Shown: piece after piece, positions 51,517 to 60,506 of the stretch
Numbering within the stretch: the first letter of the stretch is position 1
How the letters are laid out: each line of letters opens with the position of its first letter
NCBI RefSeq assembly: GCF_002160955.1
Contig: NZ_NFLN01000001.1
Span: forward strand, 186,001 to 250,000
Direction of reading: 5' to 3'
Source of the DNA: Gemmiger sp. An120
GTDB lineage: Bacteria; Bacillota; Clostridia; Oscillospirales; Ruminococcaceae
DNA length: 64,000 nucleotides
The notes under the pieces: model-generated
What the model saw: only the letters and a program-made list of their open reading frames with translations
Told to the model about the DNA's origin: nothing
Databases searched by the model: none
Position numbers and translations under genes: made by a program

Positions 51517-52353
51517 ATGGCATTGACGAGAATTCAAAAAGTGCTGTCCGAGCAGGGCTACTGCTCCCGCCGGGCGGCTGAGCAGATCATCCGGGAGGGC
51601 CGGGTCAAGGTGAACGGCCATCCGGTGGGCCTGGGGGACAAGATGGACCCCAACCGGGACGTGCTCAGTGTGGACGGCCAGCGGGTCTGGCTGCAGAAAA
51701 AGCAGGAGATGTGCTATCTGATGCTGCACAAGCCCCGGGGCTATGTGACCACCACCAGCGATGAGCTGGGCCGCAAGACGGTGATGGATCTGGTGGCGGA
51801 TTACCCGGTGCGGGTGTTCCCGGTGGGCCGTCTGGACAAGGACAGTGAGGGGATGATCCTGCTCACCAACGACGGTTCCTTTGCCAACCTGATGATGCAC
51901 CCCTCCCACGGGGTCAGCAAGCTGTACCGGGTCACGGTACACCCCCGCGCCACCGAGGAACAGGTGGTGGCCCTGAGCGAGGGCGTGGTGCTGGATGACG
52001 GCGTGCGCACCCAGCCCGCCGTCATCAACGTGGTTACCGACGAGCCGGGCCGTACCGTGCTGGAGATGACCATCAAGGAAGGCAAGAACCGCCAGATCCG
52101 CCGCATGTGCGAAGCCGTGGGGCTGGAGGTGGTGCGGCTGCGCCGCAGCGCCATGGGCGCGGTCAAGCTGGGCATGCTGCAGCCGGGCCAGTACCGGGAA
52201 CTCACCCGCAGCGAGGTAAACGCCCTGCGCGCCGCCGCCGTCAAGGGCCAGGCCCGGGCACGTACCCAGGCCAGCCAGGCCCGTGCCGCCGCCCGCGCCG
52301 AGGCGCCCAAGCGCCCCGCCCGCCCTGCCGCGCGCAAGGGGGTAAAGCGATGA
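51517..52353 (+). CDS. rluB: 23S rRNA pseudouridine synthase RluB
   Basis: 278 residues. S4 RNA-binding domain (about 1-60, RIQKVLSEQGYCSRRAAEQII in part), catalytic domain with Asp in GRLDKDSEGM and the KEGKNRQIRRMC motif. The last ~45 residues are a basic, Ala/Arg-rich tail beyond the usual end, perhaps an RNA-binding extension. Its stop overlaps the start of the next gene (ATGA). Confidence 0.93.
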   Translation: MALTRIQKVLSEQGYCSRRAAEQIIREGRVKVNGHPVGLGDKMDPNRDVLSVDGQRVWLQKKQEMCYLMLHKPRGYVTTTSDELGRKTVMDLVADYPVRVFPVGRLDKDSEGMILLTNDGSFANLMMHPSHGVSKLYRVTVHPRATEEQVVALSEGVVLDDGVRTQPAVINVVTDEPGRTVLEMTIKEGKNRQIRRMCEAVGLEVVRLRRSAMGAVKLGMLQPGQYRELTRSEVNALRAAAVKGQARARTQASQARAAARAEAPKRPARPAARKGVKR

Positions 52354-52694
52354 TCCGGATGATCCCCGTGGAGGAGCCCGAAGTGCTGGACAGCCTGGTG
52401 CAGGGCCGCTTTTCCGGCGAAGTGCGCGGGTATGTGATTATGGACGGGCCGGAGTACCGGGGCCATTGCCTGTTTACGGTAGAGCCGGGCTGTACCCGGG
52501 TGCTGGAGGTGCAGGTCAGCGATCCGTCCCTGCTGGACGGCGCGGTGCGCGCCGCAGTGGCAGCAGGGGAGAACGCGGGCGCAACTGCTTTTGCGCTTTC
52601 CGGCCAGCCGGAACTGGTCCGCTGGCGGGACGCCTGGTTCAAAGGCTGCCCGGATCCGATCCCCAATGAAAGGCTTTTTCATTTCTGCAGATGA
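52350..52694 (+). CDS. Unrecognised 114-residue protein coupled to rluB
   Basis: Starts within the rluB stop (ATGA), so it is translationally coupled. It looks soluble, with a mixed alpha/beta pattern: a strand GYVIMDGPEYRGHCLFTV, a helix rich in Ala (LLDGAVRAAVAAGENAG) and a C-terminal part with WRDAWFKGCPDPIP. No signal peptide or membrane helix. I do not recognise the family. Its link with rluB and the absence of a gap before the next promoter suggest a real gene. Confidence 0.7.
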   Translation: MIRMIPVEEPEVLDSLVQGRFSGEVRGYVIMDGPEYRGHCLFTVEPGCTRVLEVQVSDPSLLDGAVRAAVAAGENAGATAFALSGQPELVRWRDAWFKGCPDPIPNERLFHFCR

Positions 52695-52716
52695 ATTTTG
52701 CCTGTTTTGCCGCAAA

Positions 52717-52748
52717 TTGTCAAAATCCTCTTGTGAGGTATTTGACAA
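52717..52748. promoter_or_regulatory. Large dyad operator of the transcarboxylase-like operon
   Basis: Arms TTGTCAAAATCCTC (52717-52730) and GAGGTATTTGACAA (52735-52748) pair at twelve of fourteen positions around TTGT. It covers the -35 box and most of the spacer of the promoter, so a bound protein would repress. I do not recognise the regulator: the spacing does not fit Rex or CcpA. Confidence 0.65.
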
Positions 52749-52759
52749 AGTAGTATAAT
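52731..52759 (+). promoter_or_regulatory. Promoter of the transcarboxylase-like operon
   Basis: TTGTGA (52731-52736), 17-base spacer, TATAAT (52754-52759). A TTGACA at 52742-52747 is only six bases from this -10 and belongs to the dyad. Confidence 0.7.
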
Positions 52760-52797
52760 AGAACCAATTTGGATTATTTTTAGCAGGAGGGCTGTTT

Positions 52798-54126
52798 ATG
52801 GCTTCTAAAACTTTTGGCAAAGAGCAGATCCTTGCCTCGTTTTTTGACGAAGGCGCCTATACGGTCCTGTTTGCCCGCAGCGCGGTAAGTGCCGCGTTCG
52901 GCAGTGCAAACGGGCAGCCGGTGTACGCCATCTGTCAGGACGGCGAGGCCGTCACCGTGGCCGATGTGGACAAGTGCGTCAAGGTGCTGGACATGGCTGT
53001 CAAGACCGGCAACCCGGTCGTGACCTTCTATGATTCCACCGGTGCCTGCCTGTCCGAGGGCCTGGGTGTGCTGACCGCGCAGGCCCGCTGGACCGAGAAG
53101 ATTGCCCAGATCTCCGGCGTTGTGCCGCAGCTGGCTGTCGTGACCGGTGTCTGCGGTGTTTCCAGCGCGCTGGCTGCTGCTGCTGCCGACGTGTGCATCG
53201 CCGCCGAGGGCTGCGAGATCTTCTTTACCGCCCCCTTCACCAGCGCTGCTGCCGGTGACAAGGTAGAGGGCGCCGGCTCTGCCGAGCTGGCCGCCAAGGC
53301 CGGTGTGGCCGCTGTTGTGGCCAAGGACGCCGCCGAGGCTGTGGCCACCGCTGCCCGCCTGGTGGCTATGCTGCCTGCCAATAACCTGTCCGCTCCCGCT
53401 ATGTTTGATGCGGCCGAGCCCGCTGCCGCCCTGGACCTGAACAAGTACACCGCTGCCGGTGCTGCCGCCGCTGTGGTGGATGCGGACAGCGCCGTGGAGC
53501 TGTTCGGCGGCTTTGCCAAGGGCGTGTACACCGCTCTGGCCACCGTGGCCGGCAACCCTGTGGGCGTTGTGGCTACCGAGCCGGGCGCTCTGTGCCGTTA
53601 CAGCGTGTCCAAGGCTGCCCGCTTTGTCCGTCTGTGCGATGCGTTCAGCCTGCCTGTTGTGACCCTGGTCAACAGCGAGGGCTTCTCCGCTTCCGTCAGC
53701 GAGGACGTGGCCGGCGCCATCCGTGAGGCTGCCCGTTTGGCCGGCACCTACGCCGACGCCACCACCGCCCGTGTGGCAGTGCTCACCGGCAAGGCCGTGG
53801 GCCCTGTCTACACCGCTCTGGCCAACGCCGACCTGACCATCGCTGTGCAGGGCTGCACCGTGTCCGCTGTGGACCCGAAGGTGGCCGTCACCGTCCTGTA
53901 CAAGGATGAACTGGATGCCAGCGACAACATCGTGAACGCCACCGCCGCCAAGGCTTCCGCCTACGCTGCGGAAAGCTGCAGCGCCGACGCCGCTCTGGCC
54001 GCCGGTGTGGCCGACTTTGCCGTGGCCCCCGCCCAGGTGCGCAGCACCCTGGCCGCTGCTCTGGATATGCTGGCCACCAAGCGCACCCAGCGCCTGCCCA
54101 AGAAGCATGGCAACATGGCGCTGTAA
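52798..54126 (+). CDS. Degenerate carboxyltransferase (12S/MmdA-like) subunit
   Basis: 442 residues, short for the ~510-residue family and very rich in Ala and Val. Two crotonase-like halves can be aligned. The first has TGACLSEGLGVLTAQARW where the family has SGGARIQEG, then GVVPQLAVVTGVCGVSSALAAA. The second has SKAARFVRLCDAFSLPVVTLV, close to the family, but SASVSED where PGVAQE is expected. So both CoA/carboxylate-binding loops are changed. It heads an operon with a biotin carrier and a 5S-like carboxylase, the three soluble parts of Propionibacterium transcarboxylase. GGAGG upstream. It may accept an unusual substrate, or act as a scaffold. Confidence 0.75.
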   Translation: MASKTFGKEQILASFFDEGAYTVLFARSAVSAAFGSANGQPVYAICQDGEAVTVADVDKCVKVLDMAVKTGNPVVTFYDSTGACLSEGLGVLTAQARWTEKIAQISGVVPQLAVVTGVCGVSSALAAAAADVCIAAEGCEIFFTAPFTSAAAGDKVEGAGSAELAAKAGVAAVVAKDAAEAVATAARLVAMLPANNLSAPAMFDAAEPAAALDLNKYTAAGAAAAVVDADSAVELFGGFAKGVYTALATVAGNPVGVVATEPGALCRYSVSKAARFVRLCDAFSLPVVTLVNSEGFSASVSEDVAGAIREAARLAGTYADATTARVAVLTGKAVGPVYTALANADLTIAVQGCTVSAVDPKVAVTVLYKDELDASDNIVNATAAKASAYAAESCSADAALAAGVADFAVAPAQVRSTLAAALDMLATKRTQRLPKKHGNMAL

Positions 54127-54177
54127 TCGCCGCAAACCGTCATACATGGATCGAACAGATTAAAGGAGGCCATTCTC

Positions 54178-54558
54178 ATGAAATACTACAATATTACCGT
54201 TAACGGCACCACCTACAGCGTTGCAGTGGAAGAGGCTGGCGGCGCTGCCGCTCCCGCCGCTGCTCCCGTGGCCGCTCCTGCCGCTCCGGCTCCCGCCGCT
54301 GCGCCCGCTCCTGCTGCTCCTGCCGCTGCTCCCGCTGCGGCCGGCTCCGTTAAGGTGAGCGCCCCCATGCCCGGCACCATCCTGGACGTGAAGGTAGCCG
54401 CCGGCGCCTCTGTGAAGGCCGGTGACATCCTGGTCATCCTGGAAGCCATGAAGATGGAGAACGAGATCGTTGCCCCGCAGGACGGCACCGTTGCCGGCGT
54501 GCATGTGAACAAGGGCGACAGCGTCAACTCCGGCGACCTGCTGGTGAGCATGAACTAA
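54178..54558 (+). CDS. Biotin carboxyl carrier protein (1.3S/GcdC-like)
   Basis: 126 residues. A short N-terminal strand region, then a flexible Ala/Pro linker (about 24-57) and a C-terminal biotinyl domain with the lysine in EAMKMENEI. Biotin swings carboxyl groups between the two neighbouring enzymes. GGAGG upstream. The linker is typical of GcdC/MmdC and of the 1.3S subunit. Confidence 0.93.
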   Translation: MKYYNITVNGTTYSVAVEEAGGAAAPAAAPVAAPAAPAPAAAPAPAAPAAAPAAAGSVKVSAPMPGTILDVKVAAGASVKAGDILVILEAMKMENEIVAPQDGTVAGVHVNKGDSVNSGDLLVSMN

Positions 54559-54579
54559 GAGAAACGCGAGGTGAACAAC

Positions 54580-55980
54580 ATGGCAAAGCCTGTTAAGATT
54601 ACGGAAGTCGCCCTGCGCGACTCCCATCAGTCGCTGATCGCCACCCGTATGACCATGGACGAGATGCGGCCCGTCCTCCCCGCGATGAACGAGGTGGGCT
54701 ACTTCTCGGTGGAATGCTGGGGCGGCGCAACCTTTGACGCCTGCATCCGTTTCCTGGACGAAGATCCCTGGGAGCGCCTGCGTATCCTGCGCAAGGAAAT
54801 GCCCGACACCAAGCTGCAGATGCTGTTCCGCGGCCAGAACATGCTGGGCTACCGTCATTATGCCGACGACGCGGTGGAGTACTTCGTGCAGAAGTCCGTC
54901 GCCAACGGCATCGACATCCTGCGCATCTTCGACGCTTTGAACGATCCCCGCAACCTGGAGACCGCTATCAAGGCTGCCATCAAGGAGAAGGCCCATGTGC
55001 AGGGCTGCATCAGCTACACCCTGAGCCCGGTGCACTCCAATGAGTACTTCGCCAAGTATGCCAAGACCCTGGAAGAGATGGGCGCGCACTCCATCTGCAT
55101 CAAGGATATGGCCGGCCTGCTGACCCCCTACGCCGCTTCCGAGCTGGTGAAGGAACTGAAGGCTACCATCTCCATCCCTGTGGATATCCACAGCCATTAC
55201 ACCTCCGGTCTGGCTTCCATGTCCATCCTGAAGGGCATCGAGGCTGGCGCGGACATCATCGATACCTCCATCAGCCCGCTGGCTCTGGGCACCTCTCATA
55301 TGCCCACCGAGAGCCTGGTGGCGGCCCTGCAGGGCACCGAGTACGACACCGGCCTGGATCTGAAGAAGCTGAACGTGGTGCGCGCGCACTTCGCCAAGCT
55401 GCGTGAGAAGTACCTGGCCAGCGGCCAGCTCAGCCCCAAGATGCTGGGCGTGGACGCCAACACTCTGCTGTACCAGGTGCCGGGCGGCATGCTGTCCAAC
55501 CTGCTCAAGCAGCTGAAGGATGCCGGCAAGGAAGATCAGCTGGATGCCGTTCTGCAGGAGATCCCCCGTGTCCGCAAGGACTCCGGCTATCCGCCGCTGG
55601 TTACCCCCACCAGCCAGATCGTGGGCACCCAGGCGGTGTTCAACGTGATCCTGGGCGAGCGCTACAAGATGGTCACCAAGGAGTTCAAGGGCCTGGTGCA
55701 CGGCGATTACGGCCGTACTCCCGCCCCCATCAGCCCCGAGTTCACCAAGCAGATCCTGGGCGACGAGGAGCCCATCACCTGCCGTCCGGCCGACCTGCTG
55801 CAGCCTGAGATGGAGAAGCTGAAGAAGGAAGCCGAGAAGTGGTCCATCCAGGAAGAGGACGCCCTGACCTACGCGATGTTCCCGCAGGTTGCGCCCAAGT
55901 TCTTCGAGACCCGCAACAACAAGCTGGCCGGTGTGGATGGCGATCATGTAAACTTCGCCAACAAGTCCCATCCGGTTTGA
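54580..55980 (+). CDS. Biotin-dependent carboxyltransferase/decarboxylase, 5S/OadA-like
   Basis: 466 residues of the pyruvate carboxylase carboxyltransferase (PYC_OADA) family without its own biotin domain. Metal site RDSHQSLIATRM, carboxylated Lys in CIKDMAG, DIHSHYTSG and GTSHMPTESL. Moves CO2 between oxaloacetate/pyruvate and biotin. Start at the ATG 54580 with AGGTGA upstream. No membrane beta subunit (sodium-pump decarboxylase) is in the window, so the trio looks like a soluble transcarboxylase rather than a sodium pump, although the other subunit could lie elsewhere. Confidence 0.9.
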   Translation: MAKPVKITEVALRDSHQSLIATRMTMDEMRPVLPAMNEVGYFSVECWGGATFDACIRFLDEDPWERLRILRKEMPDTKLQMLFRGQNMLGYRHYADDAVEYFVQKSVANGIDILRIFDALNDPRNLETAIKAAIKEKAHVQGCISYTLSPVHSNEYFAKYAKTLEEMGAHSICIKDMAGLLTPYAASELVKELKATISIPVDIHSHYTSGLASMSILKGIEAGADIIDTSISPLALGTSHMPTESLVAALQGTEYDTGLDLKKLNVVRAHFAKLREKYLASGQLSPKMLGVDANTLLYQVPGGMLSNLLKQLKDAGKEDQLDAVLQEIPRVRKDSGYPPLVTPTSQIVGTQAVFNVILGERYKMVTKEFKGLVHGDYGRTPAPISPEFTKQILGDEEPITCRPADLLQPEMEKLKKEAEKWSIQEEDALTYAMFPQVAPKFFETRNNKLAGVDGDHVNFANKSHPV

Positions 55981-56002
55981 TCCCGGTGATCAATAAGGCA
56001 TA

Positions 56003-56050
56003 AAAATCCCCCGGCAGAGCGTTCTGTGGCTCTGTCGGGGGATTTTGCTG
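56003..56050. terminator. Terminator of the transcarboxylase-like operon
   Basis: An 18-base stem with one wobble (56003-56020 and 56029-56046) and an eight-base loop, ending in T4. It lies between convergent genes. Confidence 0.9.
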
Positions 56051-56068
56051 TGTAAAGAAGAAAAGAAT

Positions 56069-57082
56069 TCAGTGCAGGATGCCGCCGTCCGCATAGGCAA
56101 TGGCCGCGCCCCACTGCATAGCCGCACAGAGGAGGCAACCGGCCAGCAGCAGCCAGAATGCCCGCCCGGGCCGCCAGTGCGCGCCCGCCTGCGCGGATTT
56201 GTCGGCCCGGTGCATCTCCCAGAACAGCAGCGCGAAACTCAGGACCATGCCCGGCATCCCCCAGCCCATCTGAACCAGGGCCCCGGGCGTGTTGTTGGGA
56301 ATACGGTATACCACCGCCAGCCCGATGCACAGCCCCAGCTGGATGCAGAACACCACACCCCAGATCACCAGCACTGGCAGCGAAGCGTGGCTGCGGCGCC
56401 GCTCGCCCTCATCGGGCAGCAGGGAAGAGTTGTATTTGAAGTTAACCATAAAAATGCCGACCAGCATTCCCAGAATATATCCCACCACAAGCACCGGGAA
56501 ACCCCATTGCCAGGTTTCGGCAGACATGGGCAGGCAGAGCAGAAAACCGATCAGGATCCAGGCCAGCCCGTTCAGCTGTACGGTTAAATCAATCATCTGC
56601 ACCATCCGGATCAGGGTGGGCCGGTGGTAATGCAGCCGCCGGTCAAATCCTGCCAGCAGAGTGAAATCCCCGCTGCGCACCATTGCTTCCAGCGGCAGGT
56701 ATACGCTACCGTCGCAGAGCAGCAAAATGGCCGGCAGCCAGACCCCGGCAGGCTTACCCATCCACAGCCAAAGGCCGATCTGTACGGCCGCCAGCAGTAC
56801 CTTGCTCCAGAATACCCACCGGCAGGTACGCCGCAGCCCCTCGTCCGGCCCGGCGGGCGGTTCCAGACCGCCTACCAGCTGTTCCAGCGTGCAGCCCAGC
56901 GCCTGCGCCAACCCCTGCAGGCCAGCCAGATCCGGCTGCGTGCGGCCGCTTTCCCAGCGGGAGACCGCCTGCCGGGTTACATACAGCCGCTCGGCCAGCT
57001 GTTGCTGGGTCAGGCCGGCAGCCCGGCGCAGTCCGGCCAGCCGGGGGCCAAACCCCTCCGAAGTTCTGTTCGGATTTTCCAT
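56069..57082 (-). CDS. XRE-family HTH regulator fused to a seven-helix membrane domain
   Basis: 337 residues. An N-terminal Cro/CI-type helix-turn-helix (about 10-65: LAGLRRAAGLTQQQLAERLYVTRQAVSRWE in part, LTQQQLAERLYVTRQAVSRW) is followed by about seven hydrophobic segments (about 85-337). This makes a membrane-bound one-component regulator; the signal is unknown. ATG at 57080-57082 with AGAGGTG upstream. Divergent from the 77-residue membrane protein, a possible target. Confidence 0.85.
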   Translation of the reverse strand: MENPNRTSEGFGPRLAGLRRAAGLTQQQLAERLYVTRQAVSRWESGRTQPDLAGLQGLAQALGCTLEQLVGGLEPPAGPDEGLRRTCRWVFWSKVLLAAVQIGLWLWMGKPAGVWLPAILLLCDGSVYLPLEAMVRSGDFTLLAGFDRRLHYHRPTLIRMVQMIDLTVQLNGLAWILIGFLLCLPMSAETWQWGFPVLVVGYILGMLVGIFMVNFKYNSSLLPDEGERRRSHASLPVLVIWGVVFCIQLGLCIGLAVVYRIPNNTPGALVQMGWGMPGMVLSFALLFWEMHRADKSAQAGAHWRPGRAFWLLLAGCLLCAAMQWGAAIAYADGGILH

Positions 57083-57150
57083 ACGATCACCTCTGCGTTT
57101 TGCTGCCACCAGTATAGCATTCCGCCTGCCGCCGGGCAAGAAACAGTTTG

Positions 57151-57180
57151 TTGCATGCCTGCAAATCCCTGTGCTATACT
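57151..57180 (+). promoter_or_regulatory. Promoter of the 77-residue membrane protein gene
   Basis: TTGCAT (57151-57156), 18-base spacer, TATACT (57175-57180). Confidence 0.6.
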
Positions 57181-57212
57181 GGATTCAGAGAAAAGCCGGG
57201 GAGGGAACAGGC

Positions 57213-57446
57213 ATGGAGATACTTCTGGACCTGCTGACGGAGATGGCGGGCCTGTCCGGTGCGCCGCGATGGATACGGATCCTGGCAAAAGGGCTTCTGA
57301 CACTGGTATTCGTGCTGGCTGCAGGAACACTGACCCTGTATGCGCTGGTGGCCCAAAAGCCCTTGGCTCTTCGCCTGCTGGCAGCGGGGTTGGCCGCCGC
57401 ACTGACCGCAGGATATGTATTCATGTTGCGCACGATGCGAAAATAA
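57213..57446 (+). CDS. Small two-helix membrane protein, unrecognised
   Basis: 77 residues with two hydrophobic helices (about 26-47 and 53-70) and a basic end (MLRTMRK). GGGGAGGG lies upstream of the ATG. It has its own promoter and terminator, which supports a real gene. No family recognised. It is divergent from the membrane-bound XRE regulator. Confidence 0.7.
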   Translation: MEILLDLLTEMAGLSGAPRWIRILAKGLLTLVFVLAAGTLTLYALVAQKPLALRLLAAGLAAALTAGYVFMLRTMRK

Positions 57447-57449
57447 AAG

Positions 57450-57482
57450 CGGGCGGAAACCCATCCGGTTTCCGCCCGTTTT
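57450..57482. terminator. Terminator between the small membrane protein and lepA
   Basis: Perfect 12-base stem CGGGCGGAAACC / GGTTTCCGCCCG, five-base loop, T4 on the plus strand. Convergent genes; it may also serve lepA. Confidence 0.88.
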
Positions 57483-57490
57483 GCGTATCC

Positions 57491-59296
57491 TCAGTCCTCG
57501 TCCAGCTTGAGCACCGCGGTAAATGCCTCGCTGGGAAGCTGTACGCTGCCCAGCTGGCGCATCTTCTTTTTGCCTTCTTTCTGCTTTTCCAGCAGCTTCT
57601 TCTTACGGGTAATATCGCCGCCGTAACACTTGGCCAGCACGTCCTTGCGCATGGCTTTTACCGTCTCGCGGGCAATTACCTTGCCGCCGATGGCCGCCTG
57701 AATGGGGATTTCAAACATCTGGCGGGGAATGTTCTCCTTGAGCCGTTCGGCCAGGCGGCGGCCCTTGGCGTAGGCTTTGTCCGCGTGCACGATCATGCTC
57801 AGCGCGTCCACCATCTCGCCGTTCAACAGCATGTCCAGCTTGACCAGCTTGCTCTCCTTGAAGCCCTTCATCTCGTAGTCGTAGCTGGCATAGCCCCGGC
57901 TGCGGCTCTTGATGGCGTCAAAGAAGTCATACACGATCTCGCCCAGCGGCAATTCGTAGTGCAGGTCCACGCGGGTGGCATCCAGATACTTCATGTCGAT
58001 CAGGGTGCCCCGCCGGTCCTGGCACAGATCCATCAGGCTGCCCACATATTCGGTGGGGGTGTACAGATGGGCTTCCACAATGGGCTCTTCCTGCTTGGCG
58101 ATGCGGCCTGGATCAGGATAATCCGACGGGTTTTCAATGGTCATCTGGGTGCCGTCGGTCAGGGTGACCCGGTATTCCACGCTGGGGGCGGTGGTGATCA
58201 GGTCCAGATCAAATTCCCGTTCCAAACGCTGGGTAATGATATCCAGATGCAGCAGGCCCAAAAAGCCGCACCGGAAGCCAAATCCCAGCGCCGCGCTGGT
58301 CTCCGGCTCAAAACTCAGGGACGCATCGTTCAGCTGCAGCTTTTCCAGCGCATCTTTCAGGTCGGGGTATTTGGCGCCATCCACGGTGTAGATACCGCAG
58401 AACACCATCGGGGTTACCTTGCGGTAGCCAGGCAGCGCCTCGGCACAGGGGGCAGAGGCCAGGGTCACGGTGTCGCCCACCCGGGTATCCCGCACCGTCT
58501 TGATGCTGGCGGTCAGATAGCCTACCTCGCCGGCACAGAGCTTGTCACAGGGGGACAGGCTGGTAGCACCCATATGGCCCACCTCCACCAGGGTGAACTG
58601 GGCCCCGGTGGCCATCATCTTTACCGTGTCGCCGGGCTTGAGGGTACCGTCAAACACCCGGATGTATACGATAACGCCCTTGTAGCTGTCGTATACGCTG
58701 TCAAAGATCAGAGCCTTCAGCGGGGCATTCTCATCCCCCTTAGGGGCGGGAATGTCGGTGATCACCCGCTCCAGCACATCCTCGATGCCGGTGCCCAGTT
58801 TGGCGCTCACCCGGGGCGCGTCCAGGCAGGGCAGGCCAATCACATCCTCCACTTCCTGGGCCACCCGGTCGGGTTCAGCGCTGGGCAGGTCGATCTTGTT
58901 CAGAATGGGCACCAGTTCCAGATCGTGCTCCAGCGCCATATAGGTGTTGGCCAGGGTCTGGGCTTCCACACCCTGGCTGGAGTCCACCACCAGGATTGCG
59001 CCTTCACAGGCGGCCAGGCTGCGGCTCACCTCGTAGCCAAAGTCCACGTGGCCCGGGGTGTCGATCAGGTTGAACTCATAGTTCTCGCCGCTGCGGGAGG
59101 TGTAATTCAGGGTCACGGCACGGGCTTTGATGGTGATGCCCCGTTCCCGTTCCAGCTCCATGTCATCCAGAAGCTGGTCCTCCATCTGGCGTTCGTCCAC
59201 ACTGTGGGTCTTTTCCAGAATACGGTCAGCCAGGGTGGATTTGCCGTGGTCGATATGGGCGATGATACAGAAATTGCGGATATTATCTCTTGCCAA
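57491..59296 (-). CDS. lepA: Elongation factor 4
   Basis: 601 residues, the usual length. GTPase motifs: [30 protein letters not shown]; the C-terminal domain specific to LepA ends [17 protein letters not shown] in part. Works on the ribosome by back-translocation. The start is a TTG at 59294-59296 with AAAGGAG eight bases before. Last gene of the unit ttcA-like, alr, lepA. Confidence 0.97.
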   Translation of the reverse strand: MARDNIRNFCIIAHIDHGKSTLADRILEKTHSVDERQMEDQLLDDMELERERGITIKARAVTLNYTSRSGENYEFNLIDTPGHVDFGYEVSRSLAACEGAILVVDSSQGVEAQTLANTYMALEHDLELVPILNKIDLPSAEPDRVAQEVEDVIGLPCLDAPRVSAKLGTGIEDVLERVITDIPAPKGDENAPLKALIFDSVYDSYKGVIVYIRVFDGTLKPGDTVKMMATGAQFTLVEVGHMGATSLSPCDKLCAGEVGYLTASIKTVRDTRVGDTVTLASAPCAEALPGYRKVTPMVFCGIYTVDGAKYPDLKDALEKLQLNDASLSFEPETSAALGFGFRCGFLGLLHLDIITQRLEREFDLDLITTAPSVEYRVTLTDGTQMTIENPSDYPDPGRIAKQEEPIVEAHLYTPTEYVGSLMDLCQDRRGTLIDMKYLDATRVDLHYELPLGEIVYDFFDAIKSRSRGYASYDYEMKGFKESKLVKLDMLLNGEMVDALSMIVHADKAYAKGRRLAERLKENIPRQMFEIPIQAAIGGKVIARETVKAMRKDVLAKCYGGDITRKKKLLEKQKEGKKKMRQLGSVQLPSEAFTAVLKLDED

Positions 59297-59330
59297 CGGG
59301 GGTTCTCCTTTCAGTCGTCGTGCCCGGCCC

Positions 59331-60506
59331 TTACGGCTGGGTCAGAAAATCGGCGATCTCCACCACACGGTTCTGCTCCCGGTATACCCGGGGCACCCGG
59401 CGGGTTACGCCGCAAAGAATTTCATAGGGGATCGTACCGGTCTTGGCCGCCACGGTACAGACAGTATCACCGGGGCCTCCGGTGCCGAACAGAACGGCTT
59501 CATCGCCGCTGTGTACCTCAGGAATGGCACTCACGTCCACCACCATCTGGTCCATGCATACGCGGCCCAGCACAGGGGCGGCCTTGCCGCGCAGGCAGAC
59601 AAGCCCTTTGCCGGAGAGCAGGCGGGGATAGCCGTCCGCGTAGCCAGCGCAGAGGGTGGCCACCCGCATGGTGTGTTCGGCGGTAAAGGCGCGGCCATAG
59701 CTTACGCTTTCACCCGGATGCAGCTCCTTGACCTGACTTACGGTGGCTTTTAGCTGCAGCACCGGCCGCAGACCGGGCAGACATACCTGGTCGCTGGGAT
59801 CAATGCCGTACAGAATGATGCCGGCCCGCACCAGATCCAGCCCCCACTCCGGGTGGGTCACCAGCCCGGCGGAGTTGCAGCAGTGGGTCAGTCCGGTATC
59901 CAGCCCCAGGGCCTGCAGCGCGTCCCGCACCCGGCAGAACAGGCTGTGCTGCCGCTCGGTGTAGGCGATGTCCTCCGGCTCGGTACTGTCTGCCACCGAA
60001 AAGTGCTGGAACATACCGCACACCTCCAGCCCGGGCAGCTGCCAGCAGGCGGCCAGCTGACGCACCGCGCCGGCCTCGTCGCCCAGCGCGCCAAAGCCGA
60101 TCCGCCCCATACCGGTGTCTACTTTGAGGTGTACCTGTACCGTACAGCGGGCGGCCACTGCCGCGTCAGACAGCGCGGCCGCATAGTCCGGGCTGTATAC
60201 CGTCTGGATGATCCGCTGGCGGTGCAGCACGATGGCCTGGGCCGGATCGGTGTGCCCCAATACAAGAATGGGCTGTTCCAGCCCGGCCCGGCGCAGGTGC
60301 AGCGCTTCGGACAGGCTGCTCACCGCAAACCACTCCGCGCCCTCCTGGGCCAGGACCTGGGCCGTCATCACGTCGCCATGGCCGTAGGCGTCGGCTTTCA
60401 GCACGGCGCATACCTTGGCCGGCCCGGCCAGCCGGTCAATCAGGCGGTAGTTGTGACGCAGTGCGTCCAGATCAATCTCCGCCCAGCAATGCTTTTCAAA
60501 GTTCAT
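59331..60506 (-). CDS. alr: Alanine racemase
   Basis: 391 residues. PLP lysine Lys37 in [10 protein letters not shown], catalytic Tyr in VSYGRAFT, and [11 protein letters not shown]. Makes D-alanine for peptidoglycan. The start overlaps the stop of the preceding gene (ATGA), which fixes it; the reading frame stays open further upstream only by chance inside that gene. Confidence 0.95.
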   Translation of the reverse strand: MNFEKHCWAEIDLDALRHNYRLIDRLAGPAKVCAVLKADAYGHGDVMTAQVLAQEGAEWFAVSSLSEALHLRRAGLEQPILVLGHTDPAQAIVLHRQRIIQTVYSPDYAAALSDAAVAARCTVQVHLKVDTGMGRIGFGALGDEAGAVRQLAACWQLPGLEVCGMFQHFSVADSTEPEDIAYTERQHSLFCRVRDALQALGLDTGLTHCCNSAGLVTHPEWGLDLVRAGIILYGIDPSDQVCLPGLRPVLQLKATVSQVKELHPGESVSYGRAFTAEHTMRVATLCAGYADGYPRLLSGKGLVCLRGKAAPVLGRVCMDQMVVDVSAIPEVHSGDEAVLFGTGGPGDTVCTVAAKTGTIPYEILCGVTRRVPRVYREQNRVVEIADFLTQP

